A stretch of DNA of 64,000 bases from Shewanella sp. OPT22 (GTDB lineage Bacteria > Pseudomonadota > Gammaproteobacteria > Enterobacterales > Shewanellaceae): positions 29,293 to 93,292 of the forward strand of contig NZ_PGVH01000017.1 of NCBI RefSeq assembly GCF_004168585.1, in the 5' to 3' direction. The notes under the pieces were generated by a model. That model searched no databases, was not told the origin of the DNA, and saw only the letters and a program-made list of their open reading frames with translations. A program made the position numbers and the translations under genes. Below, in pieces: positions 35,421 through 43,553 of the stretch (position 1 is its first letter; every line of letters starts with the position of its first letter).

Positions 35421-35921
35421 ATGGCTATTAACTCATCTGTAGCTTTGGGTACTTCAGCAAATCCTTTTACAGTAAAAGAGCATTATCATTTAAATGAAAC
35501 TGAAAAAGGTACTAAGTTGCAAATTAATAGTGAAGACGTTGAAGGCGTTTTAGTAGCTCTCACAAAAAACTCTAATACAAAAATTTACTTTACAATGATG
35601 CTACCCAAGTATAATTGGTCTCTTAGTCATGATAATTACAATGACACCAAATTGTTTTATGCTGAACTAAAAACCCCTGATGAAAAAGTAAAAGAATTTG
35701 TAAAAGGTGAAACACTCCCTTATGGCTCAAAGGTTGATTTACAAGAAGTTGGTTTCTTGACAGCAGTTAAAACTAACCCGTTAGAGGCATCATTAGGGCA
35801 TCAATTTACAGAGTTAGTTTATGAGTTCATAGAACCTAAAAAAACAGGTATTGAGTCAGTTCCGAAGAAACCAGTTCTTCAAACACAAGGCTCGATGGTT
35901 GTTGTTGATTTAGCTGTTTGA
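35421..35921 (+). CDS. Unknown protein, 166 residues
   Basis: No family recognised. There is no signal peptide or membrane segment; the composition is Lys/Asn/Thr-rich and the gene is AT-rich compared with neighbours. A central YNWSLSHDNYND and C-terminal FTELVYEFIEPKK stand out, but no catalytic motif is seen. The ATG follows TTGGGGTAA. Its last 12 bases overlap the moeB stop on the opposite strand, the same geometry as the kinase-like gene at 33402. Likely an accessory gene. Confidence 0.65.
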   Translation: MAINSSVALGTSANPFTVKEHYHLNETEKGTKLQINSEDVEGVLVALTKNSNTKIYFTMMLPKYNWSLSHDNYNDTKLFYAELKTPDEKVKEFVKGETLPYGSKVDLQEVGFLTAVKTNPLEASLGHQFTELVYEFIEPKKTGIESVPKKPVLQTQGSMVVVDLAV

Positions 35922-36680
35922 TTTTGAGCATATTGAGCATTTATCAATTTTATTCAACTTCATCTGTCGCATTTCTAGTGTCATTGCATCAAACATCAGC
36001 ACTCGGCCAATCAAAGGTTGGCCGATTTTACAAATCAGTTTGATTGTCTCAACAGCTTGTAAGCTGCCCATAACGCCAATCACTGGCGCTAAAATGCCTG
36101 ATTCAACACAGGTTAACTGCTGCTCACCAAATAATTGGCTGAAACATTGATAGCACGGCGATTCCGCTTGATAATCAAACACGGTAATTAACCCTTCCAT
36201 GCGAATAGCTGCAGCAGAAACGAGTGGTTTTTTTGTTTTAAGGCAGAGTTGGTTTAACTGTTGGCGAACGGTAAGGTTATCGGTACAATCAACGATGATA
36301 TCGTGACGTTCAATTTGCTCAAGTAAAGAATCATCACTCAGTAAACCATGAATAGCGTTGATTTTGATATGCGGATTAGTAAGTAACAAGCTGTCTTTGG
36401 CTGAATGGACTTTTGCACGTCCAATGTCAGCATCTTGATGTAATACTTGTCGTTGCAAGTTTGACAGTTCGACAATATCAAAATCAACCAACGTGAGTTC
36501 ACCAACGCCTGCAACGGCTAAGTATTGACTGGCAGCACAACCTAACCCACCCATACCAATGATAAGCACTTTCGCCAACTTCAGCGCTTCCTGTCCCTCA
36601 AAGTCGATGGCTTTGATCGAAATTTGGCGGTTATAGCGAAGAATTTCTGATTCAGACAAGAGGTCTTTCGATGGTGACAT
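35910..36680 (-). CDS. moeB: Molybdopterin-synthase adenylyltransferase MoeB
   Basis: 256 residues. Adenylates the MoaD C-terminal glycine. Nucleotide-binding GMGGLGCAASQYLAVAGVG, the Arg finger region ELSNLQRQVLH, VDCTDN, and two zinc Cys pairs (CYQC and CSIC) are all present. It has no rhodanese domain. In related bacteria moeB usually follows moeA directly; here a kinase-like gene and a repeat element separate them. Confidence 0.94.
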   Translation of the reverse strand: MSPSKDLLSESEILRYNRQISIKAIDFEGQEALKLAKVLIIGMGGLGCAASQYLAVAGVGELTLVDFDIVELSNLQRQVLHQDADIGRAKVHSAKDSLLLTNPHIKINAIHGLLSDDSLLEQIERHDIIVDCTDNLTVRQQLNQLCLKTKKPLVSAAAIRMEGLITVFDYQAESPCYQCFSQLFGEQQLTCVESGILAPVIGVMGSLQAVETIKLICKIGQPLIGRVLMFDAMTLEMRQMKLNKIDKCSICSKSNS

Positions 36681-36711
36681 TGAGGTACAGTTATTGTGAG
36701 AAAATTGAATG

Positions 36712-36773
36712 CTAGCGCAATACTAAAGCAAGTGCTAGTTTGGCTTTATAATAACCGTAGATTATTGCGCTAG
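36712..36773. repeat. Spaced 11-bp inverted repeat before moeB
   Basis: Perfect arms ctagcgcaata (36712-36722) and tattgcgctag (36763-36773) separated by 40 bases, between the moeB start and the MITE-like element. It may be an operator or the scar of another small element; nothing else supports either. Confidence 0.45.
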
Positions 36774-36786
36774 TAAGTGGATATTT

Positions 36787-37051
36787 ATACCAATTACAGT
36801 AATTAATCTCTCACTCAGCAAGAGCTAAAGGTTTTCAGTACAAGGCGCATGTTTGAAGTACTAACGGGTTAATTCCAAAACATGCAACAAAGTAATGGAA
36901 GCCTTTAGCCTTGCCCTTCGGGAGCTTGTATGCACAAAAATCACTTCACAAAATTGTCTCAACGTAGAATAACTATGTCTTCATCAATTTCGTTTGTACT
37001 TTGTGCGCATACACAGCTCTGAGTTGAGCATTTAATTACTGTAATTGGTAT
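36787..37051. mobile_element. MITE-like element, 265 bp, 20-bp terminal inverted repeats
   Basis: The ends are perfect 20-base inverted repeats: ataccaattacagtaattaa at 36787-36806 and its complement at 37032-37051. The interior has no gene but contains further partially complementary segments (ctaaaggttttc against gaagcctttag; gcgcatgttt against aaaacatgc), so the whole element folds on itself. Its right end touches the stop codon of the kinase-like gene. Similar ends occur as interspersed repeats in Shewanella/Vibrio-like genomes from memory. No clear target duplication. Confidence 0.65.
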
Positions 37052-38550
37052 TAGTTATGAGGTACAGCAATATCGGCTTCCGATAACACTGCACTCCAAT
37101 CGATCATATCGATAATTTCGGCGGGGCAATCTTTACAGTCAGGGTTACACATAAACTCTCTAATATCGCTTCGATATTTAAAGCAAACAACTTGATCAAT
37201 CCATGCGTTAATATGATGTTGGTATTCGGGATAAGCGGCAAACCCTTTATCGGGAATTGATGCTCCAAATTCAATTGAGTCGTTATCTTTCTTAAAGCGC
37301 TCAACCATATGCTGATGAAGTTGAAATAAGGTTTTGGACGTACATGTCATCAAACTTAAAAACAATGCATAGTTATCTGCATTTGGAGCAATGTCTGGGT
37401 CGGCTCTTCTCTTACCTCGATAGAGTGCTGTTGTGAGAAAACCAGGAGTACCTGAAACGCCATATCTCATGAACTCATCGATATGGCAAGCGTCGGCAAG
37501 ATCGAAGATAGCCGCCTGTGGATGCTGACGTTGTAATGGGTTTTTACTGGTTCGAAGCGTGTGACGAAACCCCATATTGTCCGGTTTAATATCACCAATG
37601 AACCATTTTTTATCATGAGCGAGTTTGACGGCGTTGCAGACCTGCCACAGCGATTGCAAAGGCAGAAATTGGTTTTTTTCAAGCCAAACCTTCTTGATGT
37701 TATGTCCTCCAAAGGTTGATATTTCGGTGGTATTGTTAAAGGGTAAAGTACTGCATAGTCCTGGTATCATGCTCAATTGCCTTTGGATTTCGAGCATTCT
37801 TGAAGGATTAATTTTGTCATCTAACCTGCTGTAACGGAGACTCACACTAGACTGCCCGGCTCTGGTTAATTGTTTTGAGGAGCCCTTTAAAGGTTTAACC
37901 TTTTTCGTAGGGACCTTGATAGGCGCAATGATGCCCGTGGAGTCATATAAATAATGGGAGTGTTTTCCGGTCAACGTAGAAATGTATGACAATTTAACAA
38001 CGCCTTTATCTTTGAAATCTCCGGTTTCGTTTTTATCTGAAATTCTGCATTGACGTTCACTGAATTTGTATGTGGTGTAGCGGCACCATTGCTGAAGTGC
38101 AACCACTTGTTTGATGTCTGAGTACGTCACACTCACGTCGTTTGAGGACAGTTGTTTTTGTAATGCCCATGCATAGTCGAACAATCTGGGTGATTCAGGT
38201 GAAATTTCGTTACCCTTTGGCAAGTCTTTTAGATTGCAATGTTGTACGGATTCGGTTGCGACTTTCATTAAGTGATTTAATTTAAAGGGATAATTGCGTT
38301 GAAGTTGGTGTTTTTTCCATAATGAATCATGTTCTTGAAATTGATCTGCATCGGGTAAGCATTGAACGAAATTAGTGTATTGTGATTGCAGTTCAGATGT
38401 TTGTGGTATCTGAACAATCTGATAAGTAAGTTGACTGGGTACAACCACAAAATGCTCATCATCACTTTCAGATGAATATTCCTCAATATCAGATTGTTCA
38501 GTATCTAAAGGTGGTATAGAGGTGGCGTTTATGATGACGAAACTGCTCAT
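37051..38550 (-). CDS. Divergent protein kinase-like protein
   Basis: 499 residues. The N-terminus is Ser/Asp/Glu-rich (about 15-33) and probably flexible. A long region of unknown fold precedes the kinase core: catalytic loop GDIKPDNMGF (319-328; Asp320, Lys322, Asn325), metal site IFDLADA (Asp350; DLA instead of DFG), SGTPGFLTTALYRG as activation segment end (GTP..Y..PE-like), and ADNYALFLSLM as subdomain IX. It shares the DNYA motif and the altered DFG with the protein at 32212, so the two are likely distant relatives. Its stop codon abuts a MITE-like element, and it sits between moeA and moeB. A host-directed effector role is possible but unproven. Confidence 0.72.
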   Translation of the reverse strand: MSSFVIINATSIPPLDTEQSDIEEYSSESDDEHFVVVPSQLTYQIVQIPQTSELQSQYTNFVQCLPDADQFQEHDSLWKKHQLQRNYPFKLNHLMKVATESVQHCNLKDLPKGNEISPESPRLFDYAWALQKQLSSNDVSVTYSDIKQVVALQQWCRYTTYKFSERQCRISDKNETGDFKDKGVVKLSYISTLTGKHSHYLYDSTGIIAPIKVPTKKVKPLKGSSKQLTRAGQSSVSLRYSRLDDKINPSRMLEIQRQLSMIPGLCSTLPFNNTTEISTFGGHNIKKVWLEKNQFLPLQSLWQVCNAVKLAHDKKWFIGDIKPDNMGFRHTLRTSKNPLQRQHPQAAIFDLADACHIDEFMRYGVSGTPGFLTTALYRGKRRADPDIAPNADNYALFLSLMTCTSKTLFQLHQHMVERFKKDNDSIEFGASIPDKGFAAYPEYQHHINAWIDQVVCFKYRSDIREFMCNPDCKDCPAEIIDMIDWSAVLSEADIAVPHN

Positions 38551-38644
38551 AGATGTACTGCAATAAAATTAGAAACTCTATTTTAAATATAAGCGTAATT
38601 ATTTACAACAACCTGTTAATTAACTAAATTTAACCCGTCAGAAT

Positions 38645-38684
38645 AAAATAGAATGAATGAAGCCCAACAAGTGTTCATTCATTC
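38645..38684 (-). terminator. Terminator after moeA
   Basis: Arms gaatgaatgaa (38651-38661) and ttcattcattc (38674-38684), 12-base loop, followed on the minus strand by TATTTTATTCT. It lies 17 bases after the moeA stop, so the kinase-like gene downstream is probably not read from the moeA promoter. Confidence 0.65.
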
Positions 38685-38701
38685 AAAAGAGAAAAGCTGA
38701 G

Positions 38702-39955
38702 TCAGTTGAGCAAGCTTGAAAAAGGTTCAACAGTGACGATTTCACCGGCATTAATCTCACCTTGATCAATCGCAATGTGAATAAAACAATTGGCAATACT
38801 CATTGACGTCAGCATTCCTGAGCCTTGTGCTCCAGTTGTTGATACCTCTAGGTCCCCTTGGTTATTGCGAGTTAGCACACCACGTTGAAACTCAACTCGG
38901 CCGGGCTTGCGTTTGATGTTATGCATTAACTGAGCGTTAACTTTTAATGGTGCTGATTGAGGTAAATTCTTCATTTTATTGATGATCGGTTGTACCAGTT
39001 GGTAAAATGTGACCATTGATGCAACAGGATTGCCTGGTAAGCCACAGAAGATAGCATTATCTAATTTCCCCATTGCAAAAGGCTTACCTGGTTTCATGGC
39101 TAAGCGCCAAAAAGTAATTTCACCTACATCGTCTAAGACCTGTTTTACGTAGTCAGCATCACCTACTGAGACACCACCTGACGTTAACACCAAGTCAGCT
39201 TGTTCAGAAGCGGTTAGAAATGCTTGTTTTATGCTTTCTGGGTTATCTTCAATGATTCCTAAATCCACCCATTCAACGTCAGATTTGGTGAGCAAGCCCT
39301 GAATCGAATAGCGGTTTGAATCATAGATTTGACCTTCTTTAAGCGCTGTGCCGACCGGTTTTAACTCATCACCTGTCGAGAAAAAGGCGACTTTTACTTT
39401 ACTGAAAACCGATACGTTTGCTATCCCCAGCGTTGCTAGGACGCCAAGCTCTGCAGCACCAATTTGAGTACCTAGTTTAAGGATAACTTGTCCAATGCTC
39501 GCCTCTTCCCCTTGTTTACGAACATTTGCGCCCGCTCGCTTCGGAGAAGTAATCGTAATAATGTCTTGGTTAGCCTCAGCTAACTCTTGCATTTGTACTG
39601 TATCTAGCTGTGCCGGTACTTGTGCCCCCGTCATAATTCGAACGCAACTGCCCTTCGGAATATCACCATCAAATGGATGTCCAGCAAAAGCGCTGCCGAC
39701 AAGTGTTAAGTTGGTAACATTATTATCTCGATTGAGATCGTCAAAACGAAACGCATAGCCATCCATTGCCGAATTATCAAATGGCGGTAGATTAATACTA
39801 GACTCCACGTCTTCTGCAAGAACATGATTCAGCGCATCAGAGATCGATAATGTTTCCGTACGAGTTAACGGCATTACCTGTTCGAGTAATTTTGGAAGTG
39901 CATCATTTGGGTGGATTAAACCTGGTTTTGCACAAGGATCAACGGCATGCGACAT
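38702..39955 (-). CDS. moeA: Molybdopterin molybdenumtransferase MoeA
   Basis: 417 residues. Inserts molybdate into adenylated molybdopterin. Conserved features: SINLPPFDNSAMDGYAFR, GAQVPAQLDTV, DVGDADYV-type GGVSVGDADYVKQV, and FCGLPGNPVASMVTF, plus the C-terminal domain IV. Works with MoeB, MoaB and the moa-mod products in this window. Divergent from ferritin over 248 bases. Confidence 0.95.
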   Translation of the reverse strand: MSHAVDPCAKPGLIHPNDALPKLLEQVMPLTRTETLSISDALNHVLAEDVESSINLPPFDNSAMDGYAFRFDDLNRDNNVTNLTLVGSAFAGHPFDGDIPKGSCVRIMTGAQVPAQLDTVQMQELAEANQDIITITSPKRAGANVRKQGEEASIGQVILKLGTQIGAAELGVLATLGIANVSVFSKVKVAFFSTGDELKPVGTALKEGQIYDSNRYSIQGLLTKSDVEWVDLGIIEDNPESIKQAFLTASEQADLVLTSGGVSVGDADYVKQVLDDVGEITFWRLAMKPGKPFAMGKLDNAIFCGLPGNPVASMVTFYQLVQPIINKMKNLPQSAPLKVNAQLMHNIKRKPGRVEFQRGVLTRNNQGDLEVSTTGAQGSGMLTSMSIANCFIHIAIDQGEINAGEIVTVEPFSSLLN

Positions 39956-40203
39956 AAAAAACCTCAGATCAAGCGAGAGAAATGGCTAAAGCGGCATCTT
40001 CACATTTTGTGATGCTTAAGATCAAGCGCTGAGTTTAGATTTGGCTATCTCCTTGATCAAAAACAAGTTAATTGTGAAAATAAAAATAATTCCTATTTAA
40101 CAATGAGTTATCGCAATTTTGTTGCATTTAACATAGAACTGCCGCACAATGTAGTCCATGAACGCAGTACGGTGATGAAACATCACGACATTGAGGTAAA
40201 TCC

Positions 40204-40737
40204 ATGTTAACGAAACCTATGATTGATAAACTGAACGAGCAAATTAACTTAGAGTTTTTCTCATCGAATCTATATCTTCAAATGAGTGCTTGGTGCGAAG
40301 ATCAAGGCTTTGAAGGTGCTGCAAAGTTTATGCGTGATCACGCAGAAGAAGAAATGGGCCATATGCGCCGATTATTCACTTATGTTAGTGAAACTGGCGG
40401 CTTACCTCTAATTGGTACGATTGATTCACCCCCTTCTAGCTTTGAATCATTATTGTCGTTGTTCGAGCATACTTATGAACACGAGCAAATGATCACAGCA
40501 AAGATTAATGAGCTCGCACATTCTGCATTCACAAATCATGATTACTCGACATTCAACTTTTTACAGTGGTATGTGGCAGAGCAACATGAAGAAGAGAAAT
40601 TGTTTAAATCTATCGTTGATAAAATTCGTTTAGTCGGTGAAGACGGAAAAGCCTTATTCTTTATCGATAAAGATTTAGAAATGCTGGCAGGCAAAGGCCA
40701 TGACAGCGTAATGAATGCGCAAATTACGGTTGAATAG
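40204..40737 (+). CDS. ftnA: Non-heme ferritin FtnA
   Basis: 177-residue iron-storage protein that forms a 24-mer shell. Four-helix ferroxidase ligands are visible: Glu in [18 protein letters not shown] with the Glu/His pair, and [16 protein letters not shown]. The length and motifs fit FtnA rather than bacterioferritin (no heme Met). GAGGTAAATCC lies before the ATG. A terminator follows 48 bases after the stop. Confidence 0.95.
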   Translation: MLTKPMIDKLNEQINLEFFSSNLYLQMSAWCEDQGFEGAAKFMRDHAEEEMGHMRRLFTYVSETGGLPLIGTIDSPPSSFESLLSLFEHTYEHEQMITAKINELAHSAFTNHDYSTFNFLQWYVAEQHEEEKLFKSIVDKIRLVGEDGKALFFIDKDLEMLAGKGHDSVMNAQITVE

Positions 40738-40784
40738 TTAATTTGCTACGACTTAAGTAATTTCCACTCGTGAATTATTGAAAG

Positions 40785-40808
40785 CTATACTCAGGTATAG
40801 TTTTTTTT
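40785..40808 (+). terminator. Terminator after ftnA
   Basis: Stem ctatac (40785-40790), loop tcag, stem gtatag (40795-40800) followed by eight T's. Confidence 0.85.
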
Positions 40809-40836
40809 GTGCCTGAAATTAATGAGGAACGTCACT

Positions 40837-40977
40837 ATGGGAACAGTTGCAATTGTCGGAACAACTATCGGTGTTGTTGGTTTTTTATTTGGGATGACGA
40901 CGTTCGTTAGATTAAATCGGCTCGAACAACATCTAAAACAGAAGGGTATTTTAGACAAAGAATACAGTTCGCATTGA
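40837..40977 (+). CDS. 46-residue membrane protein
   Basis: A short frame, MGTVAIVGTTIGVVGFLFGM then TTFVRLNRLEQHLKQKGILDKEYSSH. The first ~20 residues form a glycine-rich membrane helix and the rest is a charged cytosolic helix. GAGGA lies 8 bases before the ATG, and it follows the ftnA terminator and precedes a convergent hairpin. This layout is typical of real small membrane proteins. Function unknown. Confidence 0.65.
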   Translation: MGTVAIVGTTIGVVGFLFGMTTFVRLNRLEQHLKQKGILDKEYSSH

Positions 40978-40979
40978 AT

Positions 40980-41007
40980 TGCCGCTTTTCTAAGTTGAAA
41001 AACGGCA
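40980..41007. terminator. Bidirectional hairpin before ribB 3' end
   Basis: Arms tgccgcttttc (40980-40990) and gaaaaacggca (40997-41007) with one mismatch, between the small protein gene and the convergent ribB stop. T-rich segments fall inside the stem rather than after it. Confidence 0.45.
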
Positions 41008-41018
41008 GTCGCATTTAA

Positions 41019-41666
41019 TTAACTTGCTTGCTGCTCACCTTGTAGGCGATAGGCAATAATGTCGTCAATCCATAGCATTGGCATATCGTGCTGTTGGCTG
41101 TAACGTTCGACTTGTTTACCTTTGGCCATAGTGCCGTCAGGGTTCATCAGCTCACACAACACGCCAGCTGGTTTTAAACCTGCAAGGGTCATTAAATCGA
41201 TGGTACCTTCGGTATGCCCACCACGACCGAGTACGCCTTGTGGGTGTGCTCTCAATGGATAAACATGACCGGGACGGGCTAAATCACTCGGTTTAGCGAG
41301 CTCATTAATGGCTGCTTTAACGGTGGAGACTCTATCGACCGCAGAGACACCCGTAGTCACACCATAAGCGGCTTCAATACTGATGGTAAACGCAGTGCCA
41401 TACTGACTGGTGTTGTTTTCTACCATCATGGGTATTTGCAATTGATTGATTCGTGCTTCTGTTAAACACAGACAAACGATACCGCTGCAATCTCGAATGA
41501 GCTGTGCCATTTGTGATGTTGTCAGTGTCTGTGCTGAGAAGATGATGTCAGCTTCGTTTTCACGTGCTTCATGATCCATTAACAGTACACCACGTCCCTG
41601 CTTGAGAGCACTGATCGCACTATCGACACGGCTGATTGCCGCTAAAGTTGGATTGGACTGATCCAT
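41019..41666 (-). CDS. ribB: 3,4-dihydroxy-2-butanone-4-phosphate synthase RibB
   Basis: 215 residues. Makes the four-carbon precursor of riboflavin from ribulose 5-phosphate. Stand-alone RibB without the GTP-cyclohydrolase domain. Conserved: [68 protein letters not shown] and [10 protein letters not shown]. The leader contains an FMN riboswitch and a long palindrome, so expression is expected to fall when FMN is plentiful. Confidence 0.96.
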   Translation of the reverse strand: MDQSNPTLAAISRVDSAISALKQGRGVLLMDHEARENEADIIFSAQTLTTSQMAQLIRDCSGIVCLCLTEARINQLQIPMMVENNTSQYGTAFTISIEAAYGVTTGVSAVDRVSTVKAAINELAKPSDLARPGHVYPLRAHPQGVLGRGGHTEGTIDLMTLAGLKPAGVLCELMNPDGTMAKGKQVERYSQQHDMPMLWIDDIIAYRLQGEQQAS

Positions 41667-41725
41667 AATATTTTCCTTTTAGAAAACGTTGAAATATTGG
41701 ATCAGGGCAATGAAGAATAGCGCCG

Positions 41726-41768
41726 TTTTGCTGGCAGCTTATTCATGATGAATAAGCTGCCAGCAAAA
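41726..41768. repeat. 43-bp perfect palindrome in the ribB leader
   Basis: Arms of 21 bases (41726-41746 and 41748-41768) are exact reverse complements around a single G, with further gcgc/gcgc pairing outside. It lies between the FMN aptamer and ribB. On the minus strand no T run follows, so it is not a standard intrinsic terminator. It could be part of the expression platform. Confidence 0.85.
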
Positions 41769-41829
41769 AGCGCAACAGAAATAGCGAATCATTCCTAATG
41801 AAAGGCGCGCTCGCTGATTGTCTATTATT

Positions 41830-42020
41830 CTCTCCCATCCGGACTGAGCTATTTGATAAAAACAGCAACACCGTCGGCCTTGGAATTATGCTTAAACGTA
41901 AAGCGTCAGCACTCACCAAATCTGCTTGTCCCTATTCATCATTTAAGTTGAACAGGCGCTCGCGGGCTTACAAATCACTTTGATCACCGCCGGTGGGGAA
42001 TCACACCCCGCCCTGAGAAT
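41830..42020 (-). promoter_or_regulatory. FMN riboswitch (RFN element) controlling ribB
   Basis: On the minus strand the conserved RFN blocks appear in order: TTCTCAGGGCGGGGTG (about 42004-42019), ATTCCCCACCGGCGGTGAT, AGCCCGCGAGC, then GACGGTGTTGC and CAGTCCGGATGGGAGAG (about 41831-41847). The element binds FMN and represses riboflavin synthesis genes. Seen directly. The middle variable arm is long. Confidence 0.93.
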
Positions 42021-42085
42021 GTGCTAACAAACTGTATTGTTAGCAAGGTATAGTATGCGCTTATTAGGGCTATAAGTGAAATTGA

Positions 42086-42376
42086 ATGGATAACAATGAG
42101 TTCAAAACAAAGCCATGGTGGGTATACATCATTCAGACTCACAAAGGTTTACTTTATACAGGATGTACGACGGATATTGAGCGACGATTTCGAGAGCATC
42201 AATTAGGTGGCGCTAAGGCGGCCAAATTTTTGAAGGGAAAAGGACCGTTAGAGTTACGATATCGTGAGCAAGTTAATGATAAAAGCACTGCACTTAAACG
42301 AGAAATTGAAATTAAGAAAATGCCTCGGTCAAAAAAATTAACCTTAATCGCAATGGGGAGCAAAACTGAGAAATAG
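42086..42376 (+). CDS. GIY-YIG nuclease-superfamily protein (UPF0213/YhbQ type)
   Basis: 96-residue single-domain protein. VYIIQTHKGLLYTGCTTD is the GIY-YIG core, followed by IERRFREHQLGGAKAAKF and ALKREIEIKKMPRSKK. This matches the UPF0213/YhbQ group, for which DNA cleavage roles have been proposed. Alone on the plus strand, convergent with the lipoprotein gene. Confidence 0.92.
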   Translation: MDNNEFKTKPWWVYIIQTHKGLLYTGCTTDIERRFREHQLGGAKAAKFLKGKGPLELRYREQVNDKSTALKREIEIKKMPRSKKLTLIAMGSKTEK

Positions 42377-42434
42377 GGAGATAGGGTTATTAATCAGTTT
42401 TGCGTCGGGAAGTTTGTTTACAACAAGCCTTGTC

Positions 42435-43298
42435 TTATTCGTCGACAGATACAGGCCCATCAATATGTTTGAACCTCAGGCCTCCTGAACCTGAATCAAT
42501 AATGTTTAACCCTTTGGTGTATTCGACATCAATACTGCCTGAACCGTCATCAATGGTGACTTTACCGTTAATATGATGTGCTGTAATTGAACCAGAACCA
42601 TCGTTTATCTTGGTGTGACCACCGATATGATCAAGATCGATACTGCCAGAGCCATCATCAATATCGAGTTTGCCATTGGTGTTACTCACCGAAATGCTGC
42701 CAGAACCATCGTTGATATCAATATTTTGACCGCCATCAATTTCAATTCCACCTGAGCCATCGGCGATGTCAATGTCTTGCTTAGCATTGCTAATTGAAAT
42801 TGAACCAGAGCCATCCTGAATGCTCACTGCTTGACCACCCACTAAATCGATGCTGCCAGAACCATCGTTAATATTAATATCAGCATCGACACCACGAATA
42901 TCAATAGGGCCTGAACCATCATGGATGTCCAGCATCATTTGTTGCGGTACTGTCACTACTAAATCAATGTAAGGCGAACGGTTGAAACTGAAATTATTGT
43001 CGAATTCAGCAACCAACTCAGCTTTATTCCCCGATTTTTCAAGCGTTAATGTATAGCTCACATCATCGTAGGTGTTAATGTCCGCTTCGACTCGGACATC
43101 GGTCTGTCCGCGGACACCTTTAATGGACAGTTCACCCGCACCAACGGCGGCTTTAAATGCAGATAAATCACTGGCATTAAGCTCTAAGGACTTATGTTCC
43201 TTATGGGTAGGTCCTGATGTTTTACCGTTCACGTTAATAATGCAGCCTGATAGAGCAATGCTGCTTGCAATGATGATCCCAAGTGCTTTCAATTTCAT
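42435..43298 (-). CDS. Repeat-built lipoprotein (beta-solenoid, DUF2807/DUF4097-like)
   Basis: 287 residues. A lipoprotein signal with lipobox LSGC (Cys near 19) is followed by an adhesin-head-like region. From about residue 125, eight copies of DGSG(S/P/G)I recur every 17-18 residues, and the series closes with SGSGGL. Each copy is one expected turn of a parallel beta solenoid. DUF2807 (head GIN) and DUF4097 proteins share this style. The regular Asp-Gly-Ser-Gly corners could bind a cation, but this is inference. The location is probably outer-membrane-attached. Function unknown. Confidence 0.85.
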   Translation of the reverse strand: MKLKALGIIIASSIALSGCIINVNGKTSGPTHKEHKSLELNASDLSAFKAAVGAGELSIKGVRGQTDVRVEADINTYDDVSYTLTLEKSGNKAELVAEFDNNFSFNRSPYIDLVVTVPQQMMLDIHDGSGPIDIRGVDADININDGSGSIDLVGGQAVSIQDGSGSISISNAKQDIDIADGSGGIEIDGGQNIDINDGSGSISVSNTNGKLDIDDGSGSIDLDHIGGHTKINDGSGSITAHHINGKVTIDDGSGSIDVEYTKGLNIIDSGSGGLRFKHIDGPVSVDE

Positions 43299-43492
43299 TG
43301 TGGTTGTCCTTAATCCTAATGCTGTAATTTTTTATTTAATCAGTCAGTTGGTTTAGTATTAGCAGCTAACGTGCCAAATTTTAAGGTGTTGATTTGTAGG
43401 TGTTTTGTGTTTTGTTGTGAGAGTGTTCAATTCGAAAACGGACACTAATGTGTTGAAACCGCAACTTAATGGTGAAAATAACAAACGAGTCA

Positions 43493-43527
43493 ATATCACC
43501 AACTTCAGATAGTGAAGTTGGTGATAT
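43493..43527 (-). terminator. Hairpin after the M14 peptidase gene
   Basis: Perfect 15-base arms (43493-43507 and 43513-43527, atatcaccaacttca and complement) around gatag, followed on the minus strand by a T-rich but interrupted stretch. Probably ends the peptidase transcript. The remaining 200 bases up to the lipoprotein gene show no other feature. Confidence 0.6.
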
Positions 43528-43553
43528 GAGCGACTTGAAAGAAGGTGATGAAT

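Noticed and set aside
41798-41983. Plus-strand frame of 61 codons upstream of ribB
   Set aside because: It lies within the FMN riboswitch on the opposite strand and has no protein features.
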